Origin: CAWBNS01 sp964445105
Lineage (GTDB): Bacteria > Chlamydiota > Chlamydiia > Chlamydiales > JAJFMA01
Direction of reading: 5' to 3'
Assembly: GCA_964445105.1 (NCBI GenBank)
Contig: CAYUJS010000004.1
Coordinates: 1 to 64,000 of the forward strand
Length of the DNA stretch: 64,000 bases
The translations under genes and the position numbers were made by a program. The notes under the pieces are model-generated. The model did no database searches and was not told the origin of the DNA. It saw only the letters and a program-made list of their open reading frames with translations. The stretch's first letter is position 1. Each line of letters opens with the position of its first letter. This document shows, piece by piece, positions 18,929 through 27,614 of this stretch.

Positions 18929-20452
18929 ATGTTCTCCACCTTTAACTTAATTGCGTCTAGTAGTGCTGTTCCGACATACAGTTTAGATGCGGTGTCGGCG
19001 GCCGCGGTCCAGACCCCTGAGGACAGAGAATTATACCTCAATTACCTCTTACATAACCCCGGTCTATCTCCTTTGCAAAAGCTGTTCGGCTTACGGGCCT
19101 CTGAAGAGCCTGCTCAGAAAGAAATAACGGCGCACGCTAGAAGATTATACGTGTATATTCATCCGGACAAAGTTTCTGAATCCGAAAGAGAGCGCTGTAC
19201 TCAGCTATTCAAACTGGTAAAACAAGCCGAAGAAACGATTCTCTCAGTCAGCGCTTCTGAGAATACTGGCGGGATCCGCCCCTCTGGGTCTTGGTCAAGC
19301 CATTTCGACCCGGTACAGCTGGTCTTGGACGCATTGAGAGATGGAAAGTGGCTGCAAGCCGAGAAATTGTGCGCAAGCGGCAGCCTAGAAGATGAAAGGC
19401 TGGCCATTTTGAAGAGCATTATTTCGGCGCGCTTGGGCGATCTACCAGCAGCTCTCGAATCTGTCCCCGCCGGTGCGGGCCAGTTAAGGCAGATTTGGTT
19501 AGACTACCAAGAACTCATTGAAAGGGCACAATCCTCTCCGGGTTTTGTAGCACAAGAAGATTGCTATGGCCTGTTGAACAGAATGAAAGCTCTTAGTTTT
19601 CCCAATCTACCAGTTGATGTCGCTTCGCATTCTTTGCATAAGCTATTGATGGATCTTTGCCTGCGTCGTGGAGATCTAATTGATTATCAGAAGCATTTGC
19701 GCGAAGCAATTCGCTGCTGCCCTTCTGGCCTTGAACAGGAGAAGCGCCAGCTTATCCACGATCTTAGATCGCATTTAGCGGAAAATTATGCAGAATATGA
19801 AAATAGTTCCGAAAAGACGAATTTTATAGATAAAATAGACCCTGTCGGAGAGTTGGCAATTGTGAGGATGCAAATCCTGGAAGATATACAAGAGGACCTG
19901 CGACAACTATCCGTGGCCGGCGCCGTGGATGCTCTTGAGGAATCAAGACTAGACGAGGCTTTAAAAATTATAGAGATAGAGCTGAGTAGTTCGGAGCGTT
20001 CTGGCTTTTTTCCGTATCTCCGCGAGTTTTTCTTTTCAAATCCCTACAGCGATGTCTTGAGCCAACAAAAGTTGAGGTTTTGCTACAACATAGTTAAGGG
20101 ACTGATTTGTTTTGATCAAGGAGATAGCCTTCAAGCTGCGCACCATTTTTCTCTGGCTGATCAAAATCTGCTGCTGGGTCTGGTCTCATTCAATCTGCAT
20201 CAATACGCACGGGCGATTGAGTTTTGGAAGAAGCTGAAAACCGAGCGCACGGAACAGTACATCTTTACCACCATGAACTACTGCGATACATTCTATATCA
20301 GCGAAGACAGTAACTTCCGTAGAGAGCAGCTAGGGCAGGTGGATGAGACGCAGTTTCAGCTCATGAAAAAGGGATTTAAGAGGCGCGATAGCTCCGAATC
20401 TTCGAGCTCTGCGCTAGGCTCCGATCCCCATAGATTGCCCCATACGGCATAG
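18929..20452 (+). CDS. J-domain protein with helical repeat region, cassette 2
   Basis: A 507-residue paralogue of the protein at 8015. The J-like helix block and the HPDK motif sit at the same place (residues 78-81), and the same TPR-like helices follow, with a Ser-rich tail. The ATG is preceded by AAAGGATAG. The 3' end overlaps the convergent psd gene by 39 bases, so the tail codons (residues 495-507) are antisense to the psd C-terminus. This is the last gene of cassette 2. A J domain without other DnaJ parts points to recruitment of Hsp70 for a special client. Confidence 0.7.
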   Translation: MFSTFNLIASSSAVPTYSLDAVSAAAVQTPEDRELYLNYLLHNPGLSPLQKLFGLRASEEPAQKEITAHARRLYVYIHPDKVSESERERCTQLFKLVKQAEETILSVSASENTGGIRPSGSWSSHFDPVQLVLDALRDGKWLQAEKLCASGSLEDERLAILKSIISARLGDLPAALESVPAGAGQLRQIWLDYQELIERAQSSPGFVAQEDCYGLLNRMKALSFPNLPVDVASHSLHKLLMDLCLRRGDLIDYQKHLREAIRCCPSGLEQEKRQLIHDLRSHLAENYAEYENSSEKTNFIDKIDPVGELAIVRMQILEDIQEDLRQLSVAGAVDALEESRLDEALKIIEIELSSSERSGFFPYLREFFFSNPYSDVLSQQKLRFCYNIVKGLICFDQGDSLQAAHHFSLADQNLLLGLVSFNLHQYARAIEFWKKLKTERTEQYIFTTMNYCDTFYISEDSNFRREQLGQVDETQFQLMKKGFKRRDSSESSSSALGSDPHRLPHTA

Positions 20453-21322
20453 GATTTCTAGCCCCTGTCGACTGGCTTGTAGGAGATCCTCATCAAAACG
20501 GATGGCGCCCGGGAGAAATAACAGGATCAGGGTAGAGCCTCCGAAAGAAAAGTAACCCTTTTCGTCGCCCTTGCAATAGGGTGCGAAGGCTTGATAAGTT
20601 TGGTGAATGGTGCCCACGGTAGTGGCTCCTACCTCGGCCAAAAGAACGTCTCCAAACTGGTCAGACTGCATCTGGCAATAAACGCGCTTATTGGTCCAAA
20701 AGATGTGTAGCCGATCTCGGAGGGCCCAGGGGTTCACGGAATAGAGAGGGCCGGAGATGGGGTGAGTTTTGCTTGGAATACCGCTCACAGGAAAGTGGAA
20801 ACGATGATAATCCATTGGGCAGAGACGGGCTAGTACCATGCTTCCCCCTGCGTACTGCTTGGCAAGTGCTTCATCGTTCAAGAACTTACTCAGGTTAAAT
20901 TCCTGCCCTTTGACGACGAATGGGGTGCTGCGCTCAATATCCTGGAAAAAGTAAAAACGCCCGTCTGCTGGGATGATGGCAGTTTTTTTACCTGAGCTAA
21001 TCGGGCGCGCCTCAGGTTTCAACTGCCTAATAAAAAACTCGTTAAACGATTGAAAGTGCTCGATAGGTTGGACGAATTCAGAGGTGTCAAGCCCGTAAGT
21101 TTCAATGAACGGGCCGATGTTCTTAGATGAGCGAGGTCTGCGCTGCCAATAGCCGCAGAGCTTAGAAACGATCGGCCAGCGCGCAACTAGGTGTTTGAGC
21201 GGCCTTCCGACCAAACGCGAGCGCTTTCTCGTACCGTAGAGCAGCCCCAGGGCGCCGCCCCAGAAAACTTTTTCCTCATGCTTTTGCCCGGTCATGCGGT
21301 CGATGTAGTAGATAGGATCCAT
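20414..21322 (-). CDS. psd: Phosphatidylserine decarboxylase
   Basis: Psd converts phosphatidylserine to phosphatidylethanolamine at the inner membrane using a self-made pyruvoyl group. The 302-residue proenzyme has the catalytic Asp/His region (MDYHRFHFPVSG) and the C-terminal self-cleavage site GGST at about residues 261-264. This replaces the usual LGST, with the Ser becoming pyruvoyl. In C. trachomatis psd neighbours mnmE and lies near secA (from memory), and here mnmE follows on the other side. It is the substrate-side complement to the patatin phospholipases next door, though a direct link is not shown. Confidence 0.95.
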   Translation of the reverse strand: MDPIYYIDRMTGQKHEEKVFWGGALGLLYGTRKRSRLVGRPLKHLVARWPIVSKLCGYWQRRPRSSKNIGPFIETYGLDTSEFVQPIEHFQSFNEFFIRQLKPEARPISSGKKTAIIPADGRFYFFQDIERSTPFVVKGQEFNLSKFLNDEALAKQYAGGSMVLARLCPMDYHRFHFPVSGIPSKTHPISGPLYSVNPWALRDRLHIFWTNKRVYCQMQSDQFGDVLLAEVGATTVGTIHQTYQAFAPYCKGDEKGYFSFGGSTLILLFLPGAIRFDEDLLQASRQGLEILCRMGQSMGIGA

Positions 21323-21473
21323 GAGAGTTTGCCGGAGTTATGAGTTGTTTTTGTCAACTGTGCCAGATTTTGCTTCGCAACGAGAGCTTTATCCGATTTT
21401 AAACGCGAAAAAATAAAACCGGTCGTAGGTCAAGAGATTGCGCTAGATGTCGAAAAGGAATTGTCCACTCCGG

Positions 21474-21854
21474 TTAAGGGCGTGCTAGGCCTTTTTTGCT
21501 GGCGACTTGGGAAAAAAAGGCGAGCTCTTTGATTATTTCTGGATCGAACGTGTGCGTGAGGTTTTGCGCTTGGATGGTTTTTTGTAAGCGGCCTGCGGCT
21601 TTCACCATACGCAAAATTTGCTCTTTATTTTGCTGCTGTTGCAGGTAGCTGGCCTTAATTGTGGCGTAGTCCAGAAATTGCTGACGCAGTTCACGAAGTT
21701 TTACCAGGCTGCTCTCGGTCACTTCAATCAGATCGTTGAGCTGGCGTATTGTATCGCCGCCCGCAGGTTCATACCCGCCCTCGATAGTTTCTGCCGCCGA
21801 AAGACCGCAGGTCACAAAAAGAAAAGCAAGAGATAAGATAAGAGACCGTTTCAT
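21474..21854 (-). CDS. Small exported protein of unknown function
   Basis: The 126-residue product opens with a clear Sec signal peptide (MKRSLILSLAFLFVTCGLSAAE), with likely cleavage after Ala21. The mature part is a helical, Gln-rich domain (about residues 40-110) with heptad-like spacing, perhaps a short coiled coil. It lies between psd and mnmE. No family is recognised. A Cys in the signal core (TCGLSA) could suggest a lipoprotein, but the lipobox fit is poor. Confidence 0.65.
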   Translation of the reverse strand: MKRSLILSLAFLFVTCGLSAAETIEGGYEPAGGDTIRQLNDLIEVTESSLVKLRELRQQFLDYATIKASYLQQQQNKEQILRMVKAAGRLQKTIQAQNLTHTFDPEIIKELAFFSQVASKKGLARP

Positions 21855-21900
21855 GGATAGCAGTTTAGCGCTTAGAGGGGCTTGTTGTCAAAGTCCAAAC

Positions 21901-22040
21901 CAGCTGCTTCCGCTAAAAAAAAGAGCCGACTGGCTTCGCAATAGCCATTAGCCTCGTTTTGTTCTTCATCCGTATTTGGCGCTAGAAATGCGTCACCAGC
22001 TAAGCCACAGCCGGTTGCTTTTTTTAGTAGGAGCTGCTGC
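21901..22040 (+). mobile_element. MITE-like element, family 1, copy b
   Basis: About 140 bp. The left end CAGCTGCTTCCGCTAAAAAA and right end TTTTTTAGTAGGAGCTGCTG form an imperfect terminal inverted repeat. The inner blocks GCCGACTGGCTTC and GCCTCGTTTTG match the other copies. It lies between the small exported protein and mnmE. Confidence 0.7.
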
Positions 22041-22202
22041 GTGGGCCACAGCACGACTAGAGCCAGGGCAAAGTGAATAAGCTGCAAATTGGTGGTGGAT
22101 AGCGGTTTTCTTTGTAATTTGCTGTCAAATATGGCGAAATTTCCTGTATCATCGCATCGCACTATTAGAAGAATCCTCTACCAAGAACACTATTCCGGTA
22201 TT

Positions 22203-23573
22203 ATGACGGCCTTTGCCTACCAACCTAATGAAACTGTGGCTGCGATTGCGACGCCTCCTGGAGAAGGCGGGGTGGCGATTGTACGCATTTCTGGAGAGCG
22301 ATCTGTGGAGGTGGCAGCAAGCGTCTATTCAGGGGACGTACGCGGCTATGCGTCACATACCGTACATTTTGGGCACGTGGTGGCACCTGACGGCATGCGC
22401 GTAGATGATGTTTTGCTGATCAAGATGATGGCCCCCCGCTCTTATACAGGTGAAGATGTGATTGAACTCCATTGTCATGGAGGTAGCCTGATTTCGCGCC
22501 GTGTGCTGGAGTTAGTTTTGCAAGCAGGTGCGCGGCAAGCGCATCCTGGTGAGTTCACCTTTAAGGCGTACATCAACGGCAAGCTCGACCTAGCCCAGGC
22601 AGAGGCCGTGCAGGAGTTGATTGGAGCGAAAAACGAACGTGCGCTAGACGCCGCCAAGGAGCAGCTGCAAGGCCTATTGTCAAAGAGATTGTACGGATTT
22701 CAGGAAACCTTGACAGGTGTGGCGGCGATTTTAGAAGCCTGGGTGGATTTTCCCGAGGAAGATCTCGCTTTCGCCAGCTTTGAGGAGGTTTGTGGGGAGC
22801 TAGAAGGTGTTTATTACCTGATGCGCGAGCTGTTAGATACGTACCATGATGGACGTATTGTGCGTGAGGGCCTTTCTCTCTGCCTGGTAGGCAGCCCCAA
22901 TGTGGGAAAATCATCACTGATGAACGCGCTGTTGGATAAGGAACGCGCTATTGTCTCTCACGTTCCAGGTACCACTAGGGACCTTATCGAAGACCATTTA
23001 CGCTTAAACGGCTTGAATCTGCGGGTGATGGACACAGCCGGTATTCGCGATAGTGATGAACTGGTAGAACAAGAGGGAATACGCCGCTCGCGTGCAGCGT
23101 TAGCTGAGGCTGATTTGGCGCTACTTGTACTGGATGCCACTCAGCCTTTGGGTGCCCTAGAGTACGAATTGCTTGCTCAAATCCCAGAGAAGAAAATCGT
23201 GGTGGTATGGAACAAAGTGGACCTTCCGCATGGAGAACTGCCAGAGCTCGCTATCGGTCCGAATGTGCAGGTCTCCGCGAAGGAGAAGAGCGGGATCGAG
23301 CAGCTGAAAAAAGCCATTGATAAAGTCGTTTGGGAACACGGTCCACCTTCGAAAGAGGAGGTACTCATTACCAATGTCCGGCATAAAGAGGCCTTGCTTC
23401 ATGCAGTCAGCGCCTGCCGATCGGTTATTGACGGATTGAAAAATCGCGTATCTCCTGAATTTTTGGCGGCTGATATGCGAGCCTGCCTGCAGGAACTGGC
23501 CCGTATCCTCGGCACAAATGTGACCGAGGATATCCTTTCGACAATTTTTTCTAAATTCTGTGTGGGCAAATGA
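22203..23573 (+). CDS. mnmE: tRNA modification GTPase MnmE
   Basis: MnmE, with MnmG, adds the carboxymethylaminomethyl group to U34 of several tRNAs in the cytoplasm. The 456-residue protein has the folate-binding N-terminal domain (AAIATPPGEGGVAIVRISG), an inserted G domain with P-loop GSPNVGKSS, DTAGIRD and NKVD, and the C-terminal FCVGK motif whose Cys is needed for modification. The start at 22203 gives the usual N-terminus; a longer frame from 22089 adds 38 residues without family support. It overlaps nth by 4 bases. Confidence 0.96.
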   Translation: MTAFAYQPNETVAAIATPPGEGGVAIVRISGERSVEVAASVYSGDVRGYASHTVHFGHVVAPDGMRVDDVLLIKMMAPRSYTGEDVIELHCHGGSLISRRVLELVLQAGARQAHPGEFTFKAYINGKLDLAQAEAVQELIGAKNERALDAAKEQLQGLLSKRLYGFQETLTGVAAILEAWVDFPEEDLAFASFEEVCGELEGVYYLMRELLDTYHDGRIVREGLSLCLVGSPNVGKSSLMNALLDKERAIVSHVPGTTRDLIEDHLRLNGLNLRVMDTAGIRDSDELVEQEGIRRSRAALAEADLALLVLDATQPLGALEYELLAQIPEKKIVVVWNKVDLPHGELPELAIGPNVQVSAKEKSGIEQLKKAIDKVVWEHGPPSKEEVLITNVRHKEALLHAVSACRSVIDGLKNRVSPEFLAADMRACLQELARILGTNVTEDILSTIFSKFCVGK

Positions 23574-24184
23574 TGGAGCTACAGGCGAAAGCGAAGAAGA
23601 TTCGCAAGATCTTGAACAACCTCTACCCCAATCCTTCAATCCCACTGCAACATAAAGACCCGTATACCCTACTGATCGCCGTGCTATTGTCGGCGCAGTG
23701 CACCGACGTACGCGTCAACATGGTTACCCCGGAGCTATTTGCTAAGGCAGATACACCCGCCAAGATGGTCAAACTTTCCACTTCTGAGATTGAAAGAGTG
23801 ATCCGTCCCTGCGGTTTGGCACCGACTAAAGCGCGAGCAATTTGGAATCTCTCCCGGATTTTAATCGAGAAGTACGAGGGAGCGGTTCCAAAAACATTTG
23901 AGGAGCTAGAAACGCTGCCTGGTGTTGGCCATAAAACGGCTTCGGTGGTGATGGCACAGGCCTTTCAAGTGCCTGCCTTTCCGGTGGATACGCATATCCA
24001 CCGCTGTGCAAAGCGCTGGGGGTTAAGCGTAGGAAAAACCGTGGAAAAGACTGAAGCGGATCTTAAGGCTGTTTTCCCAAAAAAAGATTGGAACAAATTG
24101 CATCTGCAAATTATTTACTTTGCGCGTGAATATTGCCAGGCGCGTGTGCATGATCCAGCAACCTGCCCCATATGTAAACTTTGA
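23570..24184 (+). CDS. nth: Endonuclease III (DNA glycosylase/AP lyase)
   Basis: Nth removes oxidised pyrimidines and nicks at the abasic site. Family marks are the helix-hairpin-helix LPGVGHKTASVV with the catalytic Lys (around residue 122) and the PVDTHIHR segment with the catalytic Asp. The C-terminus holds only C-x9-C-x2-C (from residue 190), not the C-x6-C-x2-C-x5-C of E. coli, and the protein ends two residues later, so the iron-sulfur cluster may be altered or absent. The gene overlaps the mnmE stop (ATGA), as in other Chlamydiae where nth is adjacent to mnmE. Confidence 0.93.
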   Translation: MMELQAKAKKIRKILNNLYPNPSIPLQHKDPYTLLIAVLLSAQCTDVRVNMVTPELFAKADTPAKMVKLSTSEIERVIRPCGLAPTKARAIWNLSRILIEKYEGAVPKTFEELETLPGVGHKTASVVMAQAFQVPAFPVDTHIHRCAKRWGLSVGKTVEKTEADLKAVFPKKDWNKLHLQIIYFAREYCQARVHDPATCPICKL

Positions 24185-24213
24185 CTGCAGTGATTGTGGG
24201 CTAATTTTACCGT

Positions 24214-24942
24214 CTATAGCAACCTTTTGAGTTGCTCAAGATAGCTATGTAAACGGATGTCGAAAGGGATATCTGCCTCACAAAGGCCGATGGCCTCTTC
24301 AAGCGCTGTAGTCGCTTCTTTTCGCTGGTGGAGTTGCAGATAGCAGCTAGCCTGGCCTGCTTTAGCTAGTGCGGAGGGAGCTAACTGCATAGCTTGACCA
24401 AAAGCCAGCAGCGCCGGCTCCCATCGCTCTTGGTGCTGTTCGGTTTGCCCTAAACCGATCCAAATCTCAGGCGCCTGTGGCGCCAGCGTCGCCAGTACAA
24501 CAAAGACCCCGTAAGCTTCTTTGAAGCGGTCTTGCTCTACTACTCTTTTCCCGATCAGATACAGCGCCTCTACGTCAGCCTTGGAGAGCCCCATTTGTTG
24601 ATAGAGGCTGGTTTCGCTTTCGCCCATTGCTTCGAGCTCTGAGAGGGTCATCTCCTTCTCTAGGGCCGCGCCCAGACTAGTCAAAGCGGCCTCAGCAACG
24701 GTGCGCTCCGCCTCCGAAAGGCAAGAGGAATGAACAGAAGCCTCCTTCTGCATGCATTCGACTCCCAAGGTGAAGGAAGCTAGCAAAATATCCAGATCTT
24801 CTCTGGCTTTAAGGAGCGCTCTTTCCTCCAATGCTTTTTGGGAAAGCAAAGAGGAAGGGCGCATTGCCGCCTTGTCTGCGGCCACCTGTTGCACGTTTTT
24901 GAGAAAGCGGCCTTGAACTTCTTCATAGAGTTGAATTTTCAT
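24214..24942 (-). CDS. SycD/LcrH-like TPR protein, probable type III secretion chaperone
   Basis: The 242-residue protein has a charged helical N-terminal half. Residues 115-215 then show the three TPRs and spacing of class II type III chaperones: VEALYLIGKRVVEQDRFKEAYGVF, then LAPQAPEIWIGLGQTEQ, then ALLAFGQAMQLAPSALAKA. Such chaperones bind translocators or effectors in the cytoplasm. Its start overlaps the stop of the upstream membrane-kinase-like gene by 4 bases, so the two are translationally coupled and that protein is a likely client (inference). The extra N-terminal about 110 residues are unusual for SycD, which is normally about 160-230 residues. Confidence 0.6.
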   Translation of the reverse strand: MKIQLYEEVQGRFLKNVQQVAADKAAMRPSSLLSQKALEERALLKAREDLDILLASFTLGVECMQKEASVHSSCLSEAERTVAEAALTSLGAALEKEMTLSELEAMGESETSLYQQMGLSKADVEALYLIGKRVVEQDRFKEAYGVFVVLATLAPQAPEIWIGLGQTEQHQERWEPALLAFGQAMQLAPSALAKAGQASCYLQLHQRKEATTALEEAIGLCEADIPFDIRLHSYLEQLKRLL

Positions 24943-26966
24943 GTCGGTTCACTCCCCTCTGATGATGACGAAGATTCGGATGTTGGATTTGAGGGTCCTG
25001 AGCTTGAACTTTGGATGTCTCGCTTAAAAGCATGCATATTTATGTTGCCGGCGTTTGAGATACGGTCTTTGATTAGCTCGCGTGCGCTGCTTTTAGCAGT
25101 CGCTAGTAGAATTTCCCCACAAAAAAGCTGGCCTTGTGGGTTTGTGCGAAAAATGGGAATATCGCCGTGTGCGCAGTCTTTTTCAATAGTTGGCTCCAGC
25201 CTAAGAGTCAGATCTTTTTTTATCAAATCATTTATCAAATTGTCGGTGAATGCAGCTGAGCTATTTTTCAGCTCAATGCGCAGTCTTTCCCCTAGTTCGT
25301 TATCGCTAACCTCGAAATCATACAACGGCGCTATTATCCTCTTGTCGTAAAGCTTCCGCCCGACAAGGTCGCAAATGTTTTTTGAACGCATGTCGAATTG
25401 AACAAAATTAATGCTGCTTTCAAGCTCCTGGGTCGGTACAAGGACGTGCCGAAGGGGAAGACCATCTGGTACATTTTGCAAAAAATTTATAAGCGCATCC
25501 TGGTTATCTTGGACTAGACTTTTCATTTGGTTGAATCCTTCTTCGATATCGGAAATGTAGGCAACAGCTTGAGGCACTTCCTGGTTTGCTTCATCAAGCA
25601 AGACGACTTTATTATTTGTAGCTTCGCTCGTTTGAAAATCCGTGAAAATCAGGGCAGCATCCGCGAGCCCGGTCTGTTCCTTGCCCATCAGGATTTCTAT
25701 ATTAAACGCGACCTCTAGGTCTATTAGGTGTGGCTGCTGTGCATGGCAAATCACGTTATCTTGGTGCAAGTCCCCGATGCCGAAAATTTGGCTAATGGCT
25801 TGGATAGCCCCTATTATGTGGTAATATTCTTTCATTTGTTGCCTTGTTAGTTGGTAGTCAGTGTCGCTGTGGGACAAGAACTTGACATAGCCGTATTCCT
25901 TCTTTGGGAGATGGGTAAAAGTGGGGAGGATCTTTTTCTTCACCTGTTCGTTAGCATCTGCTTTGCTAGACGATGACTGGTTGCTAGTGGCGCTACTTGC
26001 TAAATCATTTATGGTACTAAATAAGCTGTCTCTTTCGCTGCATATTAGACTATCCACCTCGATGCTTCTTGGCTTATAGACAAGTTTTACTGTATCATCA
26101 CCCACAGAGAGTTCTATAAATGAGGGCTTCAGGCCCCCATTATGAGTCTCGCCTTGTACTTGTGTGGTTTTCACCAAATTAAGCTGGTCGCTATCTGGAT
26201 CTTTATCTGGAAAAAAAGTGCGAATTATGTCATTTTTGTCATCGTGTATATTTAGTTCAATGGTTTCCATCGCCAACTTGAAATTAGACAGCCGGTTTCT
26301 GATTAGTGATCGTACGTGATCCAGACCCTGACCGGCTAATTGTGAACCTTTATTATCAGGGCAATTTAGTTCTTTTAACTGTTCCTGGTTACTTAATATT
26401 TCTTTGATCAACAAATTTTTGTTGTCTTTGTTGTGGGCTGCTTTTGGCAAGCTTTCCATAAATAATGTTATGATACTCTCTGTTATGTCTTGAAAATTAT
26501 TTATTGACTCGTCGTTCTGTTCATCGATGATGTTGATGTTTTGTATCAGCGCCTCCAAGGTCAACCGGCTTGGGGCTGTGTCTTCTATTTTTGGCCCAAC
26601 GTTGCGAAGGGACCGCAAGCTCAGAAAGGCTAGACCAAGAGAAGCTACTAGTAGAGTGACGGCGCCAATAGTCGATTGGCCTTTTTGATGCCACGCAGCT
26701 TCAACCAGCAAAATGGCTATTGTAAGCGCTACTACTGCGCCGCTTATTTTAAATAGACTCTGTTTATCAGTCAGTTGTGATCCAAGCGATTTCGGCCAGG
26801 TGAGCCCGGGCGGGAGCCCGGGCGGGGCTGCGTCTTTCATGCTTTTCGCAGTTTCTTTGCGTTCAACGCTTTCTACGTGCCTTATGGGAGCGCTCCTGCC
26901 TGAGCTTTGTGAGCTTAAGCTATCCACTAACCCTCCTTGAATACTGTTTGTTCCATACGAACTCAT
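24939..26966 (-). CDS. Membrane protein with LanM-type (DUF4135) kinase-like domain
   Basis: The 675-residue product has a Ser/Pro-rich N-terminus, two close hydrophobic segments (about residues 71-90 and 98-118; Inc-like), a charged middle, then a segment matching the N-terminal dehydratase domain of LanM lanthionine synthetases. The matches are LVYKPRSIEVD at 295-305, a GYVKF strand at 359, YYHIIGAIQAI at 381, GDLHQDN at 398-404 and LIDLE at 414-418. These correspond to the ATP-binding Lys, catalytic loop and metal Asp of that lipid-kinase-like fold. There is no LanC cyclase domain and no precursor peptide nearby. The Ser-rich tail ends the protein. A role as a secreted kinase-like effector is inference. 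Confidence 0.6.
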   Translation of the reverse strand: MSSYGTNSIQGGLVDSLSSQSSGRSAPIRHVESVERKETAKSMKDAAPPGLPPGLTWPKSLGSQLTDKQSLFKISGAVVALTIAILLVEAAWHQKGQSTIGAVTLLVASLGLAFLSLRSLRNVGPKIEDTAPSRLTLEALIQNINIIDEQNDESINNFQDITESIITLFMESLPKAAHNKDNKNLLIKEILSNQEQLKELNCPDNKGSQLAGQGLDHVRSLIRNRLSNFKLAMETIELNIHDDKNDIIRTFFPDKDPDSDQLNLVKTTQVQGETHNGGLKPSFIELSVGDDTVKLVYKPRSIEVDSLICSERDSLFSTINDLASSATSNQSSSSKADANEQVKKKILPTFTHLPKKEYGYVKFLSHSDTDYQLTRQQMKEYYHIIGAIQAISQIFGIGDLHQDNVICHAQQPHLIDLEVAFNIEILMGKEQTGLADAALIFTDFQTSEATNNKVVLLDEANQEVPQAVAYISDIEEGFNQMKSLVQDNQDALINFLQNVPDGLPLRHVLVPTQELESSINFVQFDMRSKNICDLVGRKLYDKRIIAPLYDFEVSDNELGERLRIELKNSSAAFTDNLINDLIKKDLTLRLEPTIEKDCAHGDIPIFRTNPQGQLFCGEILLATAKSSARELIKDRISNAGNINMHAFKRDIQSSSSGPSNPTSESSSSSEGSEPT

Positions 26967-27223
26967 ATGGCAACAATCTATAATACAATAATATGTTTTA
27001 TTAATTAACTATTGAACAGATATTTTGTGAATATATGTAAATAACAAAGTGCTGGGGTTGTAATTTATCAATAAATCCGGATAAATTCGGTAAAACGCAA
27101 GCGCACTAACTACCAGCCTTCGCGCCTATGCAAGGGCCATGCGTCCATGAATCAGGAGCCTTGCTTAACCTGATTTATTCAGAAGAGATGAGTAGGCTAG
27201 TCGAAGTTTACGATTTACTTTTT
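26967..27223. other. AT-rich spacer
   Basis: Divergent intergenic space with no coding signal. The AT-rich part next to 26966 probably holds the promoter of the kinase-like gene; no confident -35/-10 pair was picked. Confidence 0.4.
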
Positions 27224-27350
27224 AGGTAACTTCTCAATAAGTCCGGGTAGCAAGCTTCCTGGACCAGTGAGAGGCAGCGTATGCACAGGTGCGGGGGCTG
27301 GCCAGTGGCGCAACCCATTTGTGTCGCCCCGACTTATTGAGAAGTTACCT
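27224..27350 (+). mobile_element. MITE-like element, family 2, copy 1
   Basis: 127 bp bounded by near-perfect inverted repeats: AGGTAACTTCTCAATAAGTC and its complement GACTTATTGAGAAGTTACCT. The interior (CTGGACCAGTG, GCACAGGTG, CCAGTGGCGCAACCC) is matched, reverse-complemented, at 53599-53723. T-runs flank both ends, so a T-rich target duplication is possible. It encodes nothing. Confidence 0.75.
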
Positions 27351-27614
27351 TTTTAATGATAGCCTAAGATTTTGAGCATTATCTAATGGCTAAGTGCGAA
27401 AAAATATAAATCATCATGGATCAAAGAAACAGCGCTAAGAGTCGAGAATAATTCGTAAAATCCGGTTTAGTTGAATTTTATGAACTGTCCCTCGCGTCTA
27501 GTGTATTTTTTTTGACCAATGATTAGGCTAACTAAAAAACACTAGTTTTATGATATTTAATCTGCTATCGTCATTTTTGATGTTATTTAACTCGTAAACA
27601 AGGAGTGTGATACT

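Noticed and set aside
5392..20452. Anti-phage CBASS-type reading of the patatin genes
   Set aside because: Patatins serve as CBASS effectors, but no CD-NTase, E1/E2/JAB or HORMA/TRIP13 gene is near, and the neighbours are membrane and J-domain proteins.
24939..26966. Lantibiotic biosynthesis cluster
   Set aside because: Only the kinase-like part of LanM is present; there is no LanC domain, precursor peptide, protease or ABC exporter nearby.
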